64,000 nucleotides of DNA from JANQPX01 sp039197065. GTDB lineage: Bacteria > Pseudomonadota > Alphaproteobacteria > Geminicoccales > Geminicoccaceae. How positions within the stretch are numbered: position 1 is the stretch's first letter; every line of letters begins with the position of its first letter. A program made the position numbers and the translations under genes. Location of the stretch: NCBI GenBank assembly GCA_039197065.1, contig JBCCUL010000037.1, forward strand, positions 1 through 64,000, written 5' to 3'. The notes beneath the pieces are model-generated. The model was given only the letters and a program-made list of their open reading frames with translations. It searched no databases and was not told the DNA's origin. Positions 43,962 through 53,409 of this stretch are shown in pieces.

Positions 43962-44465
43962 ATGCGCCGAGCAGAAATCACGACGGCCGGTCTGCTGGCC
44001 CTCTTATCTCTTTATCTGATGTGGAAAAGCACCGAGCTCGAGATCGGTTTCATTCCGGACGAGGGCCCGGGCGGTGGCGCCTGGCCGTTCTGGCTGGCAC
44101 TCATCATGCTGATCTGCACCATCATCATCGGGTTCAACGGCATCAGGCGGGCGTCTCCGCCCTCCCGTTCGGAGGAACCCTTTCTGGATCGCTATGGCCT
44201 GAAGATGCTGGGCCTGGTCGGCGGCGGAATCGTCGCTTTCGTCGGCCTGACGCACATCATCTCGATGTATGGCGCCATGGCCATCTTCCTCTTTTACTAC
44301 CTTCGCTTTCTTGGGCGTCATGGCTGGTTTCTTACGCTGAGCCTGGCGCTGGCGCTTCCTTGTGTCTTCTTCGTGTTTTTCGAGGGGTTGATGCGGATCA
44401 CGCTTCCCAAAGGCATGTCCTTCATGGACCCGGTTTTCATCCCTCTGTACCGCCTGATTTATTAG
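43962..44465 (+). CDS. tctB: TctB-family small membrane subunit
   Basis: A 167-residue protein with four hydrophobic segments (TAGLLALLSLYLMW, WPFWLALIMLICTIIIGF, MLGLVGGGIVAFVGL and FLTLSLALALPCVFFVFFE). ATG 43962 follows an AGGGGGGCGG site and fits the family; the frame extends upstream through the hairpin. The short stretch IGFIPDEGPGGGAWPFW is the conserved TctB loop. Ends 12 bases before tctA. Confidence 0.88.
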   Translation: MRRAEITTAGLLALLSLYLMWKSTELEIGFIPDEGPGGGAWPFWLALIMLICTIIIGFNGIRRASPPSRSEEPFLDRYGLKMLGLVGGGIVAFVGLTHIISMYGAMAIFLFYYLRFLGRHGWFLTLSLALALPCVFFVFFEGLMRITLPKGMSFMDPVFIPLYRLIY

Positions 44466-44477
44466 GGGAGGGCGGAC

Positions 44478-46004
44478 ATGGAAATTCTTGGACATCTCGT
44501 CGACGGGTTCTTCATCTCGCTGCAGCCGATCAATCTCCTTTTGATCGTCGTCGGCGTTACGCTCGGCCTTTTCATCGGCGCGATGCCGGGGCTGGGTTCG
44601 GTCAACGGCGTCGCGATCCTGCTGCCGATCACCTTCCTGGTGCCGCCCGCCTCTGCGATCATCTTCCTCGCCGCAATCTATTATGGCGCGATGTATGGCG
44701 GTGCTATCAGTTCGATCACATTAGGCATACCCGGCGCATCGACCGCCGTTGCGACGACCTTCGACGGCAAACCGCTGGCGCAGAAGGGGCGGGCCAGCCT
44801 TGCGCTTGTGACCGCGGCCGTCGCCTCCTTCGTCGGCGGCACGATTTCCATCATCCTGTTCACCATGTTCGCACCGCCGCTCGCCAGCGTGGCGCTGAGC
44901 TTCGGTCCGCCCGAGATCTTCGCGCTGATGCTGCTCGCCTTCGCGACGTTTATCGGGCTTGGCGGCGACGATATCCCCAAGACCATTTTCTCGATCTGCA
45001 TCGGCCTGGTGTTCGCCGCGGTCGGCTTCGATGAGATCTCAGGCGCACCCAGGCTGGTCCTGTTCGACATTTCCGGCTTCCTGCAAGGCATCAATTTCCT
45101 CGTGCTGGCGATCGGTGTCTACGGCATCGGCGAGATGCTCTGGACCATCGATTCCACCCGCGGCAACATCACCACCACCAATCCCAAGATGACGGTGAAG
45201 GGCATCGTCGAGGACGCCAAGGAAGGTCTGAACCGGGGTTGGCAAGGAACGTCAATCGGCTCCTTCCTCGGCTTTTTCGTCGGTATTCTCCCGGCAGCGG
45301 GCGCCACGCCTGGCTCCTTGATGGCCTATGGCGTGACCAAGATGATCGCCAGGAACCCGAGAGAATATGGCGAAGGCCATCCAGGCGGCGTCGCAGCGCC
45401 CGAGGCGGCCAACAATTCCGCGTCCACCGGGTCCATGCTGCCGATGCTGACGCTCGGCATTCCGGGCTCGCCGACCACCGCCATCCTGCTTGGCGGCATG
45501 GTGATCTGGGGCCTGACCCCTGGTCCGCGCCTGTTCGTCGATCAGACCGAGTTCGTCTGGGGTCTGATCGGTTCCTTCTATGTCTCCAACTTCTTCGCAC
45601 TCCTCATCAACCTCTCCTTCATCCCGCTGTTCATCTGGATGCTGCGGATGCCGTTCACGGTGCTCGCCCCTTTGATCTTCGTTCTGTCGGTGGTCGGCGG
45701 TTACGCCGCGACCAAGGACATGCACGATGTCTGGCTGATGCTGGTCTTCGGCTTCGGCGCCTATTGCCTCCGGAAGCTGGACTACCCGCTGGCGCCCGCT
45801 GTGCTCGCCATCGTGCTTGGCCCGATTGCCGAGCCGACGCTCCGCCAATCCCTTCTCTTATCCTCCGGCGACATGTCGATCTTCTTCACCCGCCCGATCG
45901 CCGGCCCGATCACGGTGATCGCCATCATCCTGATCCTGCTGCCGGTCCTGAAGTTCGTCTGGGATCGCGTCCGCGGCCGAGAGGAAGTGCGCGCCGGCTC
46001 CTGA
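44478..46004 (+). CDS. tctA: TctA-family large transport subunit
   Basis: Main membrane component, 508 residues and about twelve helices. Two glycine-rich family motifs are present: GLFIGAMPGLGSVNGVAILLP near the N-terminus and FFVGILPAAGATPGSLMAYG mid-protein, together with the PEAANNSASTGSMLPMLTLGIPGS block. It ends the plus-strand oxalate operon, converging on the next gene with a nine-base gap. Confidence 0.93.
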   Translation: MEILGHLVDGFFISLQPINLLLIVVGVTLGLFIGAMPGLGSVNGVAILLPITFLVPPASAIIFLAAIYYGAMYGGAISSITLGIPGASTAVATTFDGKPLAQKGRASLALVTAAVASFVGGTISIILFTMFAPPLASVALSFGPPEIFALMLLAFATFIGLGGDDIPKTIFSICIGLVFAAVGFDEISGAPRLVLFDISGFLQGINFLVLAIGVYGIGEMLWTIDSTRGNITTTNPKMTVKGIVEDAKEGLNRGWQGTSIGSFLGFFVGILPAAGATPGSLMAYGVTKMIARNPREYGEGHPGGVAAPEAANNSASTGSMLPMLTLGIPGSPTTAILLGGMVIWGLTPGPRLFVDQTEFVWGLIGSFYVSNFFALLINLSFIPLFIWMLRMPFTVLAPLIFVLSVVGGYAATKDMHDVWLMLVFGFGAYCLRKLDYPLAPAVLAIVLGPIAEPTLRQSLLLSSGDMSIFFTRPIAGPITVIAIILILLPVLKFVWDRVRGREEVRAGS

Positions 46005-46013
46005 CGACGTCTC

Positions 46014-48287
46014 TTAAGTGATGGGCGCTGTCCCTCGAACGGCCCGCCACACTTTCTCCGATGTCGCCGGCATATCGATATGGCGCACATCGATCGCATC
46101 GCAGATGGCCGCGATCACCGAGGGCGGCGCGCCGACCGTGCCGACCTCGCCCGCCCCCTTGGTGCCCAGCGGATTGGTCGGCGCTGCTGTCGGGTGCTTC
46201 GCCAGGCGAAAGGACGGCACGTCGTCCGCACGCGGCATCGCATAATCCATGAACGATCCCGAAAGGGGCTGACCGGTCTCAGGGTCGTGGCGATCATGTT
46301 CCATCAGCGCCTGGCCGACGCCTTGAACGATCGCGCCTATGATCTGCCCGTCGGTGCGCGCCAGATCGAGGACGCGGCCTACATCGTCGACGGCGCATAA
46401 CGAGGCGAGCGTGACCCGGCCGGTCTCGGGGTCGACCTCGACCTCCGAGATGTAGACGCCGTTCGGATAGGTGCGGTGATCGCCCTCGAAATCGCCGCTG
46501 CCGGTGCAGCCGCCTTGCATGTCCGACGCGACCGTCGCAAGCGCAACCGAGCGGTTGGTGCCGACCACGGTGAAGACACCGGCGTCATAGGCGATGTCCA
46601 CCGGCGAACATTCGAGCAGATCGCCTGCTCTTTGCTTTGCCGTCTCGAGCATGCGGGCCGAGGCGGCGGCGACGGCGCGCCCGCCGACCACCAGGCTTCC
46701 CGATCCGCCGGTGCCGGCGCCGCGCGGCAGGAGATCGCTGTCGCCCTGACGGACCTCGATCATACCGGGATCGATCCCGATCACCTCGGCTGCGACCTCG
46801 GCGAGCATGGCGTCATGTCCCTGTCCACCGGACTGGACACCGCTGAAGATGGTGATGCGACCATCGGCTTCGGCGGTGACCAGCGCCGTCTCGCTGATGC
46901 CGGCGCCGGTGCCGTGGATGGACATGGCAAGCCCCCGACCGCGCCTAAGCCCACGGGCCGCGGATGCATGGCTGCGAACCTCGAAACCCTGCCAATCCGC
47001 AAGCTCTAAGGCTCGATCCAGCGCACCGGCAAAGTCGCCGGAGTCGATCGCATAGCCGGCTGGCGTCGACCAGGGAAAATGCTCCTGCTTTAGAAAGTTT
47101 CGGCGGCGCAGGTCGAGCGGATCGACGCCTGCTTCGCCGGCAGCAATGTCGATGATGCGTTCGATCGCGAAGATCGCCTCAGGCACGCCAGCACCCCGAT
47201 AGGCGTCTACCGGCGGCGTGTTGGTGAACACGCAGCGACTGCGCATATGGATCGCCGGAATGGCATAGACGCCGCCCATCACCCGCCCGTAAACCAGCGT
47301 CGGCATGTTGAGCGCATGGTTCGAAAGATAGGCGCCCATATTGGCGAGCGTGTCCACCGAAAGCGCCAGCATGCGGAGGTCTTCATCCAGTGCGAGCGCG
47401 ATGTCGGTGACGTGATCGCGGGCGCCATTGTCGGTGACGAAAGCCTCCGAGCGATCCCCGATCCAAAGCACCTCGCGTCCGAGGCGCTTGGCGGCAAACA
47501 GGGTCAGCGCCTGTTCGGGAAAGGCCATGCCCTTCAGACCGAATGCGCCGCCGACATCGTCGGTCACTACCCGAAGCGCCTTCTTGTCGATCCCGAGAAC
47601 GCTTGAAACGACATTGCGGATGTTGTGCACGCCCTGGGTTCCCGAGCGAAGCGTGTAGCGACCATTTTCGTTATCGTATGCGCCGCGCGCATTGCGCGTT
47701 TCGAGCGGCATCATGGCAATCCGGTTGTTGACCAGCCTAAGCCGCGTGACATGCGCGGCTTCGGCGAACGCTTGATCGACAGCGCTTCGATCGCCGGCCT
47801 CGAAATCCAGCGCCACATTGTCAGGGCGCTCCGGCCAGACCGACGGGGTCTCCGGCTCGATCGCCGATGCAAGATCGACGGTGACGGGCAGGCTGTCGAT
47901 CAGAAGATCGATCGCCTCCGCCGCATCCTTCCCCTGCTCGACGGTCTCCGCGACGATCATCACGATCGGCTCGCCGACATGGCGGACCCGCTCGCTCGCC
48001 AGGAGGCGACGCGGCGGCAGAGAGGCGGACCACCTCTCGTCGCTGGCCACATCCGCAAGGCAGGGCAGGGGAGCGAGACCGGCCTCGTCCACATCCGCCG
48101 CCGTGATGATGTCGAGCACGCCCGGCATGGTCTTGGCGCGATCCAGGTCGCACCCAGTGATCCGGCCATGGGCGACCGGCGAGCGCAGAAAAGCAGCGTG
48201 CGCAGCGCCATCGAGGGGCTGGTTCGCGAGATAGCGGCCCTGTCCCAAAAGAAAGCGCATCTCGCTTCGCTGGATGTTCGGCGTCAT
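46014..48287 (-). CDS. Xanthine dehydrogenase-family molybdenum subunit (CoxL/aldehyde oxidase-like)
   Basis: A 757-residue Mo-hydroxylase large subunit. The catalytic glutamate is in GTKGAGEVGTVGAPPSV; the active-site loop is VDAYRGAGVPEAIF, close to AYRGAGRPE of form II (non-CO-oxidising) enzymes, and the CO-dehydrogenase CSFR motif is absent. VGGAFGLKG and GGQGHDAMLAEV belong to cofactor-binding segments. The FAD and iron-sulfur subunits that normally accompany it are missing, so partners must be encoded elsewhere. Its start overlaps the eamA stop (ATGA). Confidence 0.9.
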   Translation of the reverse strand: MTPNIQRSEMRFLLGQGRYLANQPLDGAAHAAFLRSPVAHGRITGCDLDRAKTMPGVLDIITAADVDEAGLAPLPCLADVASDERWSASLPPRRLLASERVRHVGEPIVMIVAETVEQGKDAAEAIDLLIDSLPVTVDLASAIEPETPSVWPERPDNVALDFEAGDRSAVDQAFAEAAHVTRLRLVNNRIAMMPLETRNARGAYDNENGRYTLRSGTQGVHNIRNVVSSVLGIDKKALRVVTDDVGGAFGLKGMAFPEQALTLFAAKRLGREVLWIGDRSEAFVTDNGARDHVTDIALALDEDLRMLALSVDTLANMGAYLSNHALNMPTLVYGRVMGGVYAIPAIHMRSRCVFTNTPPVDAYRGAGVPEAIFAIERIIDIAAGEAGVDPLDLRRRNFLKQEHFPWSTPAGYAIDSGDFAGALDRALELADWQGFEVRSHASAARGLRRGRGLAMSIHGTGAGISETALVTAEADGRITIFSGVQSGGQGHDAMLAEVAAEVIGIDPGMIEVRQGDSDLLPRGAGTGGSGSLVVGGRAVAAASARMLETAKQRAGDLLECSPVDIAYDAGVFTVVGTNRSVALATVASDMQGGCTGSGDFEGDHRTYPNGVYISEVEVDPETGRVTLASLCAVDDVGRVLDLARTDGQIIGAIVQGVGQALMEHDRHDPETGQPLSGSFMDYAMPRADDVPSFRLAKHPTAAPTNPLGTKGAGEVGTVGAPPSVIAAICDAIDVRHIDMPATSEKVWRAVRGTAPIT

Positions 48288-49231
48288 TCCTCATCCTCCC
48301 GTCGATGCCGCCCGGCGCTCATCTGCTGCTCACGATAGAAGACATAGAGGCCGGAGCCGACAATGATCACGATCCCCAATCCGGTCAAACTGTCCGGCAG
48401 ATCGCCGAAGACGACGGCGCCGAGCAGCGTTGCGCCCAGAATTTCGAGATACTGGAAAGGCGCCAGAACGCTTGCCGGCGCCAGGTGAAAGGCCCGAATT
48501 GCCAGCATGTGCGAGATCGTTGCGATCACGCCAAGGAAGATCAGCCACGCCCAGGCCGTGGCGCTCGGCCATGAGGGGCGGACCGCGTTCCAGCCGGTCA
48601 CCGGGCTTGTCGACAAGGCGAGCGACAAAACCAGCATGCCGAAAACGCAGACCCAAAACTGCATCACGCGCGGATCTTCGGACTTCGCGACCGCGCGCGT
48701 GATGGCGAGATAGATCGCGAAGCAGACGGCGGCGATCAACGGCAGAAGGGCGGGCAGTCCGATGGTTTCGAAACGCGGCCGGATGACGATCAGCGCACCC
48801 ACGAAGCCGACCACGACGGCGAGAAACCGTCGCCAGCCGATCCCTTCGCCGAGAAAGACGGCTGATATCAGCGTCAGGATGAGCGGTTCGACGAAAAAGA
48901 TCGCGGCGCTGTCGGCGAGCGGCATGTAAGTGAGCGCCGAGAAGAAGGCGAGCGTCGCCAGCGCCAGGAGCAATCCGCGCAGAGCATGGGTAGGCGTCGG
49001 CCCCGGCAGACTGCCGCCGCAGTTGATCAGGACGACCGGCAGAAGGAAAACGAACTGGAAGAAAAATCTGAACCAGGCGATCTGTCCGGATGAGAGGGTG
49101 TCGCCTAAGCCTTTGGCGATCGCGTGGATCCCGGGCGCCATCAGCACGCCGGTCGCCATCAGGATCATGCCAAGCCTAACGCTTGATCGAGGCCGCTCGT
49201 TCAGGGTGGTGGATGTCAGGGGTGCCGGCAA
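48284..49231 (-). CDS. EamA-family (DMT) transporter
   Basis: Inner-membrane carrier with about ten hydrophobic segments and two EamA repeats; FFSALTYMPLADSAAIFFVEPLILTLISAVFLGEG and the second-half LAPASVLAPFQYLEILGATLLGAVVFGDLPD are the paired EamA motifs. A TTG at 49231 is taken as start because upstream codons of the open frame lie inside the VOC gene and are not membrane-like. Translationally linked to the Mo-hydroxylase gene. Substrate unknown; it may export the product of that enzyme. Confidence 0.82.
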   Translation of the reverse strand: MPAPLTSTTLNERPRSSVRLGMILMATGVLMAPGIHAIAKGLGDTLSSGQIAWFRFFFQFVFLLPVVLINCGGSLPGPTPTHALRGLLLALATLAFFSALTYMPLADSAAIFFVEPLILTLISAVFLGEGIGWRRFLAVVVGFVGALIVIRPRFETIGLPALLPLIAAVCFAIYLAITRAVAKSEDPRVMQFWVCVFGMLVLSLALSTSPVTGWNAVRPSWPSATAWAWLIFLGVIATISHMLAIRAFHLAPASVLAPFQYLEILGATLLGAVVFGDLPDSLTGLGIVIIVGSGLYVFYREQQMSAGRHRREDEE

Positions 49232-49253
49232 GGTCGACCCATCTTCGATGGCG

Positions 49254-50063
49254 TCACAACGCCGGCTTTCGGCAGACCGCCTGCAGTTTGTTGCCGACCC
49301 GGTCGCGCACATAGGCGGCGTAATAGTTCGGCGAATAATGTGGCCTTAGCCCGGGCTCGCCTTCGGAACTGCCGCCATGCGCAAGCGCAGCTGCATGGAA
49401 CCGATCGACCATGTCCCGGCTTTGGGCCGTAAATGCGACATGCGTTCCATTGCCGAAGCTGGCGGGACGGCCATCGAACGGCCGCTGGACGTAGATAATC
49501 GGCGTCCTGTCGCCGGGCTTGCCGAAGCCGGCAAGCTCATCATGCGCCTCGTCCGGAAGCTCGACGACATCGAGCGCGCCGAGTACCGCTGAGTAGAAGT
49601 TGCGTTCCCGCTCGAAGTCGGCATGGCCGATGGTGATATGGGAGATGACGTCGCCGCTCGGCCCGGTTTTCCTCCCCTCCAGATAGCACACGGCCTGCAG
49701 CTTGTTGCCGTCGGGATCACGGACGTAGGCGGCGTAATAGTCCTCTGCATAGATCGGCCTGAGACTTGGCGCCCCCTCGTCCCGGCCGCCATGGGCAAGC
49801 GCTGTGGCGTGAAAGCGCTTCACCGCATCCTCGCTTTCGGCCATGAAGGCGATGTGGAAACCATTGCCGGCGGTCGCAGGTCTCGCGTCCAGCGGCTGGC
49901 AAACGTTCAGGGGTGGCCGGCGGCCATCGGGTCTTCCGAAGCTCAGATAGCCTTCGTCGTGATCGACGTACAAGAACGGCAGGCCGAGCGTCGGTCCAAG
50001 CGCCGTGTAGAAGGCTTTCGACCTTTCCAGATCGTTGCTGCCGAGCGTGAAATGACTGAACAT
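49254..50063 (-). CDS. Tandem VOC (glyoxalase-fold) protein
   Basis: Two similar vicinal-oxygen-chelate domains in one 269-residue chain. Each half has FHIAFMAES/THVAFTAQS, FHA-ALAHGG, and YYAAYVRD-GNKLQAVC. Such repeats usually arise by fusing a gene that works as a dimer. Metal-site residues cannot be fixed by eye, so lyase, dioxygenase or binding roles are all open. The first gene of the VOC-EamA-Mo-hydroxylase set; divergent from the flavin-reductase-like gene. Confidence 0.87.
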   Translation of the reverse strand: MFSHFTLGSNDLERSKAFYTALGPTLGLPFLYVDHDEGYLSFGRPDGRRPPLNVCQPLDARPATAGNGFHIAFMAESEDAVKRFHATALAHGGRDEGAPSLRPIYAEDYYAAYVRDPDGNKLQAVCYLEGRKTGPSGDVISHITIGHADFERERNFYSAVLGALDVVELPDEAHDELAGFGKPGDRTPIIYVQRPFDGRPASFGNGTHVAFTAQSRDMVDRFHAAALAHGGSSEGEPGLRPHYSPNYYAAYVRDRVGNKLQAVCRKPAL

Positions 50064-50095
50064 GGCTTCCGTCCTGAACCTGAGGTGCCCTCATC

Positions 50096-50764
50096 ATGCA
50101 TTATGATTCGATCAAAAACGATCACGGCTTGCCGCACGATCCCTTCAAGGCCCTCGTAGCACCACGGCCGGTCGGCTGGATCTCGACGGTGAGCAGCGAC
50201 GGCATCTGTAATCTCGCCCCCTACAGCTTCTTCAACGCCATCGCCGATCGGCCGCACTATGTCATGTTCTCGTCCAGCAGCTTCAAGGACAGCGCCCGCA
50301 ATGTGCAGCACAGCGGCGAGTTCACCTGTTCCATGGCGACCTTCGATCTGCGCGCCGATATGAACCTGTCGTCAGCCCCGGTGCCGCCGGATGCGGACGA
50401 ATTCGCGATTGCCGGTCTCACCGCAGCCAAGTCCCGTTTCGTCGCCCCGCCTCGCGTGAAGGAGAGTCCCGCCGCGTTCGAGTGCAGGCACTGGCGAACG
50501 ATCGAGCTGCCGGATGCCGATCCCGAAAAGGGAACCGGCCACTATCTGGTGATCGGCCAGGTCGTCGGCATCTATATCGACGACCGATTCCTGAAGGAGG
50601 GCATGGTCGATACCAGCGCCATGCGCCCGATCGCACGCATGGGCTATATGGATTACGCCGTCGTGACCCCGGAAACGGTCTTCTCTCTTAACCGCCCCAG
50701 GATCGACGAGGATGGCAAGGTCAGCAACCCCGAACCCGCCTCCTGGGACGGCGTCTATCGCTAG
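50096..50764 (+). CDS. Flavin reductase-like FMN-binding protein
   Basis: Split-barrel flavoprotein of 222 residues in the DIM6/NTAB-type family. RPVGWISTVSSDGICNLAPYSFFNAIADRPHYVMFSS is the FMN-binding start, and the mid-part contains CRHWRTIELPD and GHYLVIGQVVGIYIDDRFL. This length and the C-terminal YMDYAVVTPETVFSLNRP belong to the longer flavin-reductase-like proteins whose substrates are mostly unknown. It starts 32 bases from the divergent VOC gene. Confidence 0.88.
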   Translation: MHYDSIKNDHGLPHDPFKALVAPRPVGWISTVSSDGICNLAPYSFFNAIADRPHYVMFSSSSFKDSARNVQHSGEFTCSMATFDLRADMNLSSAPVPPDADEFAIAGLTAAKSRFVAPPRVKESPAAFECRHWRTIELPDADPEKGTGHYLVIGQVVGIYIDDRFLKEGMVDTSAMRPIARMGYMDYAVVTPETVFSLNRPRIDEDGKVSNPEPASWDGVYR

Positions 50765-50783
50765 CCGGTCGTCCATCGACATC

Positions 50784-50863
50784 GTTGGTCGAGCGTCGAC
50801 CCCGTTCATCGAGCCTCGACACCGTTCATTGAGCGTCGCCCCCGCTTGTCGCGTGTCGACCTT
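50784..50863. repeat. Four imperfect 20-base tandem repeats
   Basis: Units start at 50784, 50804, 50824 and 50844; the consensus is close to GTTCRTCGAGCGTCGACCCC. The internal GTCGAC is itself palindromic. They lie just after the stop codon of the flavin-reductase-like gene and before the next gene's promoter. Two helical turns of spacing would put each unit on the same face of DNA, a layout suited to cooperative protein binding. Confidence 0.75.
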
Positions 50864-50967
50864 ATCGACGTCTTGTTACTTGGTCTTTTCGCCCAACGGG
50901 CGTAACGATGACCGACCCGCTCGATCGGCGGACATAGGCTGAGACTGAGTTCCCGGAGCAAGCTGGA

Positions 50968-51501
50968 GTGACCTCACCGATGCAAACAGCGCATGCTTTG
51001 CCCGCAGAAACGGGTGTCGACCAGGAAGCATTTCGTCTCGCGCTTAGTCGGTTCGCCACAGGCATCGCCTTGGTGACCACGCGCAATGGCAAAGGGGACG
51101 CTTTCGCCATCACGATCAACGCCTTCAGCTCGGTCTCCCTCGATCCGCCGCTTGTCCTCTTCTGTCTCGGCAGATCGGCGTTCCATTATGAGACTTTTGC
51201 GCGAGCCGAGACGTTCGCCGTCAATGTCCTCTCTGTCGATCAGCAGGCTCTATCGGATCGCTTCGCTCGAGAAGCCGAGGATCATTTCCCGGATTTGGAG
51301 ACCGGTCGAATGGCGACCGGAAGTCCGATCCTGACCGGATGCCTGGCCGCCTTGGACTGCAGAACGGAGGCCTGCCACGAGGCGGGTGATCATCTGATCA
51401 TCATCGGACGGGTCGACGCCGTCGACATAAGCGTCGATCGTCAGCCGCTCATCTATTTCGGCAGCCGCTATGGCGAGCTTAAGCCGGGCGGCGAGCGCTG
51501 A
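50968..51501 (+). CDS. Flavin reductase domain protein
   Basis: A 177-residue short-form flavin reductase. FRLALSRFATGIALVTTRNG, INAFSSVSLDPPLVLFCLGRSAFHYETF and FAVNVLSVDQQALSDRFA are the family blocks (FMN site and dimer core). Such proteins supply reduced flavin to two-component monooxygenases or reduce Fe(III). GTG 50968 or ATG 50980 may start it. It ends inside the convergent apbE gene by 23 bases. Confidence 0.88.
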   Translation: MTSPMQTAHALPAETGVDQEAFRLALSRFATGIALVTTRNGKGDAFAITINAFSSVSLDPPLVLFCLGRSAFHYETFARAETFAVNVLSVDQQALSDRFAREAEDHFPDLETGRMATGSPILTGCLAALDCRTEACHEAGDHLIIIGRVDAVDISVDRQPLIYFGSRYGELKPGGER

Positions 51502-52531
51502 AGGCAGGAGACGCCGTTTCCTCGAAAGCCCCCTCGCTGCCGGAGATGAAGAACGCCTGAACATCATGCTTGGCGGCGAACGCCATGCCGTCCTCGGCGC
51601 CGAGCACCAGGAGTGATGTCGAGAGCGCATCCGCCTCAAGCGTGGTCGGCGCGATCACGGACACCGAGGCGAGATCATGCTCTAACGGTCGGCCGGTTCG
51701 CGGGTTGACGATGTGCGAATAGCGCTGGCCGTCCTTCTCGAAGAAGATCCGGTAGTTCCCGGATGTCGCCAGGGTCTCGCCGTCGAGATCGACGATCTGC
51801 TGCACGCCGACTGAGGCGAACAGAGGCTTCTCGATACCGACGCGCCAGGGCTGTCCATCCGGCCGACGCCCGGACGCACGCAGCTCGCCGCCGACCTCGA
51901 CCAGATAATGCCGAACACCGGCCGCCTCGAGCTGCTCGGCAACCCGATCCACGCCGAAACCCTTCGCGACGCCCGAAAAGTCCAGCCGAACGCCAGGCGC
52001 TGATTTACGGATCGCTGCCCTGTCGTCCCTGAGTTCGACGCGGTCGAACCCGACCCTTTCGGCCATGGCAGCGATCGTCGCCGCCGACGGCACGCGCTCT
52101 TGACCGCCATCCGGTCCAAAGCCCCAGAGATCAACGATCGGCCCGACGGTCGGATCGAACGCACCATCGGTCATTGCGCTCAGACGGCGCGACTCGTCGA
52201 TCACGGTCACTGTGTCTTCGGAAATCGGCATCCAGCGTCCGGGCTCGGCGTCGTTGAAGCGCGAAAGCTCGGAGGAGGCGAGATAGGTCGACATCCTTTC
52301 ATTCACCAGACCGAGCGCATCATCGACACGGCCGGCAAGCGCCTCGGCGTCGACACCCTCTTTAGTATCGACCAGTTTGACACTGTAGGTCGTGCCCATC
52401 GTCTGGCCGGCAAACGATATCAGATCGTCGACCGTTTCCTCGCCGCAACCGGCAAGGCTCAGAAACGGTGTTGCCAACGCCACCTTCTGTGCGTGGCCGA
52501 TGAAATCGCGTCTGGATTGCTTCCACGCCAT
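51479..52531 (-). CDS. apbE: FAD:protein FMN transferase ApbE
   Basis: Attaches FMN through phosphoester bonds to threonines of NqrB and NqrC. ATG 52531 gives MAWKQSRRDFIGHAQKVALA, a twin-arginine signal, ending in the lipobox LAGC, so the enzyme should be a membrane-tethered periplasmic lipoprotein. Family motifs: GTTYSVKLVD, GAFDPTVGPIVDLWGFG, LDFSGVAKGFGVDRVAEQL, YLVEVGGELRASGR and the Mg site HIVNPRTGRPLE with DALSTSLLVLG. It lies 0.9 kb before nqrA on the opposite strand, fitting its role in maturing the pump encoded there. Confidence 0.93.
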   Translation of the reverse strand: MAWKQSRRDFIGHAQKVALATPFLSLAGCGEETVDDLISFAGQTMGTTYSVKLVDTKEGVDAEALAGRVDDALGLVNERMSTYLASSELSRFNDAEPGRWMPISEDTVTVIDESRRLSAMTDGAFDPTVGPIVDLWGFGPDGGQERVPSAATIAAMAERVGFDRVELRDDRAAIRKSAPGVRLDFSGVAKGFGVDRVAEQLEAAGVRHYLVEVGGELRASGRRPDGQPWRVGIEKPLFASVGVQQIVDLDGETLATSGNYRIFFEKDGQRYSHIVNPRTGRPLEHDLASVSVIAPTTLEADALSTSLLVLGAEDGMAFAAKHDVQAFFISGSEGAFEETASPAFSARRPA

Positions 52532-52743
52532 AGCCGAAATCCTCGATAAGTGCATCGCACCCGTATATTCCAACTTCGTCCTTCTTTGTCCAGCGTCATG
52601 ATATCATAGCGTTAGTTGTTCCGTGCGTGTTAAACCGCTAAACAGATGCTGACAAAAAGCGCAGGATAATCCGGCCGAAGAACGTTCGGCAGTTGTTTTA
52701 TGGGGGTGGCACGCCTCGTGCCGACAGATTGTAGGAGAGATCG

Positions 52744-53274
52744 ATGGCACCTGTTTCCTATCAAGGTCCGCTGGAAGGCGATGACAATGCGCATCGCACA
52801 CGCTCGCAAAGTGAGGAAACGAATCTCGGCGTTGGCCAGCCTGGCGTCACCGTCGGTTCGATCCTGGTAGACAAGGGCGACGATATCTTTACCGTGACGC
52901 CCTCGACGACGGTCAAGGAGGTCGTCGCCGAGCTTAACCGCATGCGCGTTGGTGCGCTTGTCGTCGTCAACCCGGCGAAGGAGCCGGTCGGCATCGTCTC
53001 CGAGCGCGATGTTGTTCGCAACGTGGATATCAAAGGGCTAAGCGTCTTTGACGAGCCGGTCGAGCAGATCATGACGCCTGATCCGCAATGCGCCACGCCG
53101 ACTGATCAGGTCGAAAGCGTGATGGAACGTATGACAAAGAGTCGCTTCCGTCACATGCCTGTTCTTCAGGACGGAAAGCTCTGCGGATTGATCTCGATCG
53201 GTGACGTGGTGAATCATCGAATGCGCGAGATCGAGTATGAGAACCTCAAAATCAAGCAAGCCTTGGTGGGTTAG
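52744..53274 (+). CDS. Tandem CBS-domain protein
   Basis: A 176-residue soluble protein of two CBS motifs forming one Bateman module: VTPSTTVKEVVAELNRMRVGALVVVN...PVGIVSERDVVRN and QVESVMERMTKSRFRHMPVLQDGKLCGLISIGDVV. Modules of this type bind adenine nucleotides or NAD(H). It lies upstream of nqrA on the same strand with a 135-base gap, so a link to energy sensing is possible but inferred. An N-terminal stretch of about 40 residues is polar and probably disordered. Confidence 0.88.
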   Translation: MAPVSYQGPLEGDDNAHRTRSQSEETNLGVGQPGVTVGSILVDKGDDIFTVTPSTTVKEVVAELNRMRVGALVVVNPAKEPVGIVSERDVVRNVDIKGLSVFDEPVEQIMTPDPQCATPTDQVESVMERMTKSRFRHMPVLQDGKLCGLISIGDVVNHRMREIEYENLKIKQALVG

Positions 53275-53409
53275 GGCGATCCGGCGCCAGGAACTGAGAC
53301 TTCTTGACGCAAGGATAGTTTTGATCGGCAAAGGCTGCTAAATCATAGATTGATAACTCTCGCCGAATCTCCTTATCGGCGAAACGTTAGCTTGGGATCA
53401 TTGTTGACG

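Noticed and set aside
50784..50863. CRISPR array
   Set aside because: Only four contiguous 20-base units without spacers; a tandem repeat, not a CRISPR.
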